From assembly GCA_026168455.1 (NCBI GenBank), contig CM047430.1, positions 69,107,044 through 69,171,043 on the forward strand: DNA of 64,000 nt, in the 5' to 3' direction. This document shows, in pieces, positions 61,993 to 64,000 of the stretch. Origin of the DNA: Theocolax elegans. Lineage: Eukaryota > Arthropoda > Insecta > Hymenoptera > Cerocephalidae. Numbering within the stretch: the stretch's first letter is position 1; each line of letters opens with the position of its first letter. A program made the translations under genes and the position numbers. The notes beneath the pieces are model-generated. The model saw only the letters and a program-made list of their open reading frames with translations, was not told where the DNA came from and did not search any database.

Positions 61993-63134
61993 CAAATTTC
62001 ATAAAATCAATTACTTGCAATTTGATGGATAAAAAATGCATGTATAGAAATTGTAGTAAATGCAAAAATAAGAGAGTAAAATTGACTAGAAATGATAATG
62101 TTTCATTTTACTATCAATGGAATACACAAAAAGAACGTAGAGTTGGCGCAAAAAATAAAATTTTTGATGTAACCATTACTTCTAAAGTTAAATTGACATG
62201 TACTATAAGTGAAATGATAGAAAAATTAAATTCATTGATACCTACTTTTTTCAAACATGTCTACGATACCAATCACCAATTGAAGTTTTTGAGGAATAAT
62301 AAACTAATAAATTTAGAAGCGAATGAAGTGCAAGTAGTTGTTGATATTTCTGAAAATTACGAATGCAAATACAGTAGTGAGATACAAGCTGTGCATTTCG
62401 GTGCATCAAAAAAGCAATTAAGTTGGCATACTGGCGTATTCTATTACGTAGATGATTTAAAATATGAATCAAATTTAAAATGTGTTTCATTTTGTACTGT
62501 TTCGGAATCATTACGACACGATGCTGTAGCGATTTGGGCACATTTGGAACCTGTATTGACGTTAATAAAATTAACTGTTCCAGGCTTGAAAACAATACAT
62601 TTTCAAAGCGATGGTCCAAGTACACAGTACAAAAATAAATCTAATTTTCAACTATTCTGCTATTACTGTGATAAATTAGGAATTGATAATGCATCCTGGA
62701 ATTTCACCACTGCTGGCCATGGAAAAAGCAGTGCTGATGCCATAGGCGGCAATGTAAAGAGATTATGTGATAGGTCAGTTTTAGGTGAAAATGATATAAT
62801 TGACGTTAGTGGTGTTATTAAAGCTGTCAATAAATCCAGTGAATCAAAAATACATATTTTTCCAGTAACTTTGAAAGAGATTGAGATTGTTGATAAGCTA
62901 ATCGACCCTAAGATTAAATCAGCACCACAATCAAATAAAATATGTCAACTGCTTTGGAAAAAGGATACTAAAGGCACGCTATACCAGAATTACCTTTCAT
63001 GTGATCAGTGTTTAGAAACCCCTCCATGCAAACATTATAGTTTATCGCCAAATGGTTGGAATTTGGCAGGTGTTATAAAAAAAACCAAACAGGTTATTCA
63101 AAATAAAGTACAGCGAAAACTAAAAAAATGTTAA
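61968..63134 (+). CDS. Transposase-like protein, exon 2, catalytic part (DDD-type)
   Basis: In the shifted frame the protein continues with CMYRNCSKCK (24-33), completing a plausible zinc module. A core follows that resembles an RNase H-fold transposase: D126 in VVVDISENY, D215 in FQSDGPSTQYKNK, and D257 in GHGKSSADAIGG. The SDGP...QYKNK and GHGK...GG..KR patterns recur in many uncharacterised metazoan proteins of mobile origin. The DDD assignment is inference. A C-terminal C-x2-C...C-x-H patch lies at about 335-345. The sensible reading begins around residue 6-8. The role would be excision and integration at the 21-bp ends. Stop at 63132-63134; AATAAA at 63293. Confidence 0.7.
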   Translation: MQISRHSLTNFIKSITCNLMDKKCMYRNCSKCKNKRVKLTRNDNVSFYYQWNTQKERRVGAKNKIFDVTITSKVKLTCTISEMIEKLNSLIPTFFKHVYDTNHQLKFLRNNKLINLEANEVQVVVDISENYECKYSSEIQAVHFGASKKQLSWHTGVFYYVDDLKYESNLKCVSFCTVSESLRHDAVAIWAHLEPVLTLIKLTVPGLKTIHFQSDGPSTQYKNKSNFQLFCYYCDKLGIDNASWNFTTAGHGKSSADAIGGNVKRLCDRSVLGENDIIDVSGVIKAVNKSSESKIHIFPVTLKEIEIVDKLIDPKIKSAPQSNKICQLLWKKDTKGTLYQNYLSCDQCLETPPCKHYSLSPNGWNLAGVIKKTKQVIQNKVQRKLKKC

Positions 63135-63517
63135 AAAATGTTAAATGTTAATTTTCTTTTAATATGATTGAACAATGAATGTTTATAAAATTAATTTAGG
63201 TATTAGTCTGTTACGTTTTACACAGTTTTGTAAGTCATGATTGAAAATCAATCTTTGATTTATTTAAATACATTTAAATATTGTATTTTGACAATAAAAA
63301 TTTGTTAAAATAAACATAAAGTCTGATTTTTAAATTTTTTTCAATTTTATTTTTTTTTTATTTTTTTTTTGTTTTTTATCATTTATCTAAAACACTTTTT
63401 AAAATATTGAGTGGCGCAAAGTTATTATCATTATTTTGATGTTATAGAACCTGAAAATACACTTTTTAAGTGTGTGCTCCTGAAATTAATTTTCATTTTT
63501 TTCGGAGGTCAAAAGTG
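63135..63517 (+). other. 3' untranslated region and tail of the DNA transposon
   Basis: AT-rich, with a polyadenylation signal AATAAA at 63293-63298 and long T runs near 63340-63380. No gene is visible up to the terminal inverted repeat. Confidence 0.6.
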
Positions 63518-63538
63518 AAAAGTTTCAGAGATTTCCTC
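63518..63538 (-). repeat. Right terminal inverted repeat of the DNA transposon
   Basis: AAAAGTTTCAGAGATTTCCTC is the reverse complement of the left end with one mismatch in 21. Confidence 0.85.
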
Positions 63539-63542
63539 TTAT
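63539..63542 (+). repeat. 4-bp target duplication TTAT, right
   Basis: Matches 50786-50789. The satellite monomer resumes with ATGTGTTTATACGTG. Confidence 0.8.
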
Positions 63543-64000
63543 ATGTGTTTATACGTGAAAAAAAGCATTTGAATTCAAAACACCCGACTATGGAACGAAA
63601 TCTAAAAATTTGAAAATTTGGACTTCTTAGCCGGTTTATATGTGTTTATACGAGAAAAAAAGCATTTGAATTCAAAGCACCGGGCTATGGAACGAAATCT
63701 AAAAATTTGAAAATATCGAATTAATAGCTGGTTTATGCGTGTATATACGTGAAAAGAAGCATTTGAATTCAAAGCACCCGGCAACGGAACGAAATCTAAA
63801 AATTTGAAAATTTCGACATCTTAGCCGGTTTATGCGTGTATATACGTGTAATATTGCATGTTAACTCAATGCACCCGGCAACGGAACGAAATCTAAAAAT
63901 TTGAAAATTTCGACTTCATAGCCGGTTTATGCGTGTATATACATGTAACATTGCATGTTATCTCAATCCACCCGGCTATGGAACGAAATCTAAAAATTTG
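63539..64000. repeat. 97-bp satellite array, right block
   Basis: Almost five monomers continuing the array beyond the transposon in the same orientation, to the window edge. Mostly GAATTC-bearing and CAACGG subtypes. Confidence 0.95.

Larger units (their letters stand above)
50790..63538 (+). mobile_element. DNA transposon with TTAT duplication, carrying a nested Gypsy element
   Basis: It begins GAGGAAATCTCTGGAACTTTT and ends with the reverse complement, one mismatch in 21. It is flanked by a 4-bp duplication, inserted in the satellite. Without the nested retrotransposon and its duplicated ATAG it is 3999 bp. It carries one plus-strand gene with a DDD-type transposase-like protein. A 4-bp duplication, GAG termini and a DDD triad are features reported for the Sola superfamily, which is my tentative placement; other 4-bp-duplication families such as Kolobok cannot be excluded by eye. 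The gene has a frameshift, so this copy is probably not autonomous. Confidence 0.85.

Noticed and set aside
62251..62625. 124-codon minus-strand frame within the transposase
   Set aside because: Shadow of the plus-strand coding frame, which has recognisable catalytic-type motifs; no features of its own.

Overview
This is a eukaryotic, AT-rich, heterochromatin-like window, most likely from an arthropod and probably an insect. That inference rests on the retrotransposon type, the short AT-rich introns and the 97-bp satellite. No host gene is visible. Everything in the window is satellite DNA or a mobile element that landed in it.

Layout. (1) 1-4407, 13239-50789 and 63539-64000 are one tandem satellite of about 97 bp per monomer, roughly 430 monomers in total. 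The array has higher-order structure: units of about 8.6 (without the insertion), 10.4, 12.0 and more than 11 kb repeat in register, and copies differ by whole monomers. (2) 4408-13238 is an 8.8-kb near-perfect palindrome: two 4.3-kb arms around a 260-bp spacer, flanked by an exact 8-bp target duplication (CACCCGGC). Uninterrupted paralogous monomers elsewhere in the window show the empty site. I do not recognise the family. It is the best candidate here for something undescribed. (3) 50790-63538 is a DNA transposon with 21-bp terminal inverted repeats and a TTAT duplication. It encodes a two-exon, DDD-type transposase-like protein whose second exon carries a 1-nt frameshift. (4) 52133-60878 is a minus-strand Ty3/Gypsy LTR retrotransposon that inserted 12 bp inside the 83-bp intron of that transposase gene, with an ATAG duplication.

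The order of events is readable: satellite expansion, then the DNA transposon, then the Gypsy element. The Gypsy LTRs differ by only about seven substitutions plus one 20-bp insertion, so the last step is recent. The retrotransposon shows a tRNA-Lys-type primer site, a polypurine tract, gag, a canonical -1 slippery heptamer with a possible pseudoknot at the gag/pol junction, protease, RT, RNase H and integrase. The integrase-region tail carries two AT-hook motifs. Gag and pol are broken by frameshifts, and part of the integrase appears deleted, so this copy is defective. Distances and alignments were done by eye; identities and monomer counts are approximate.
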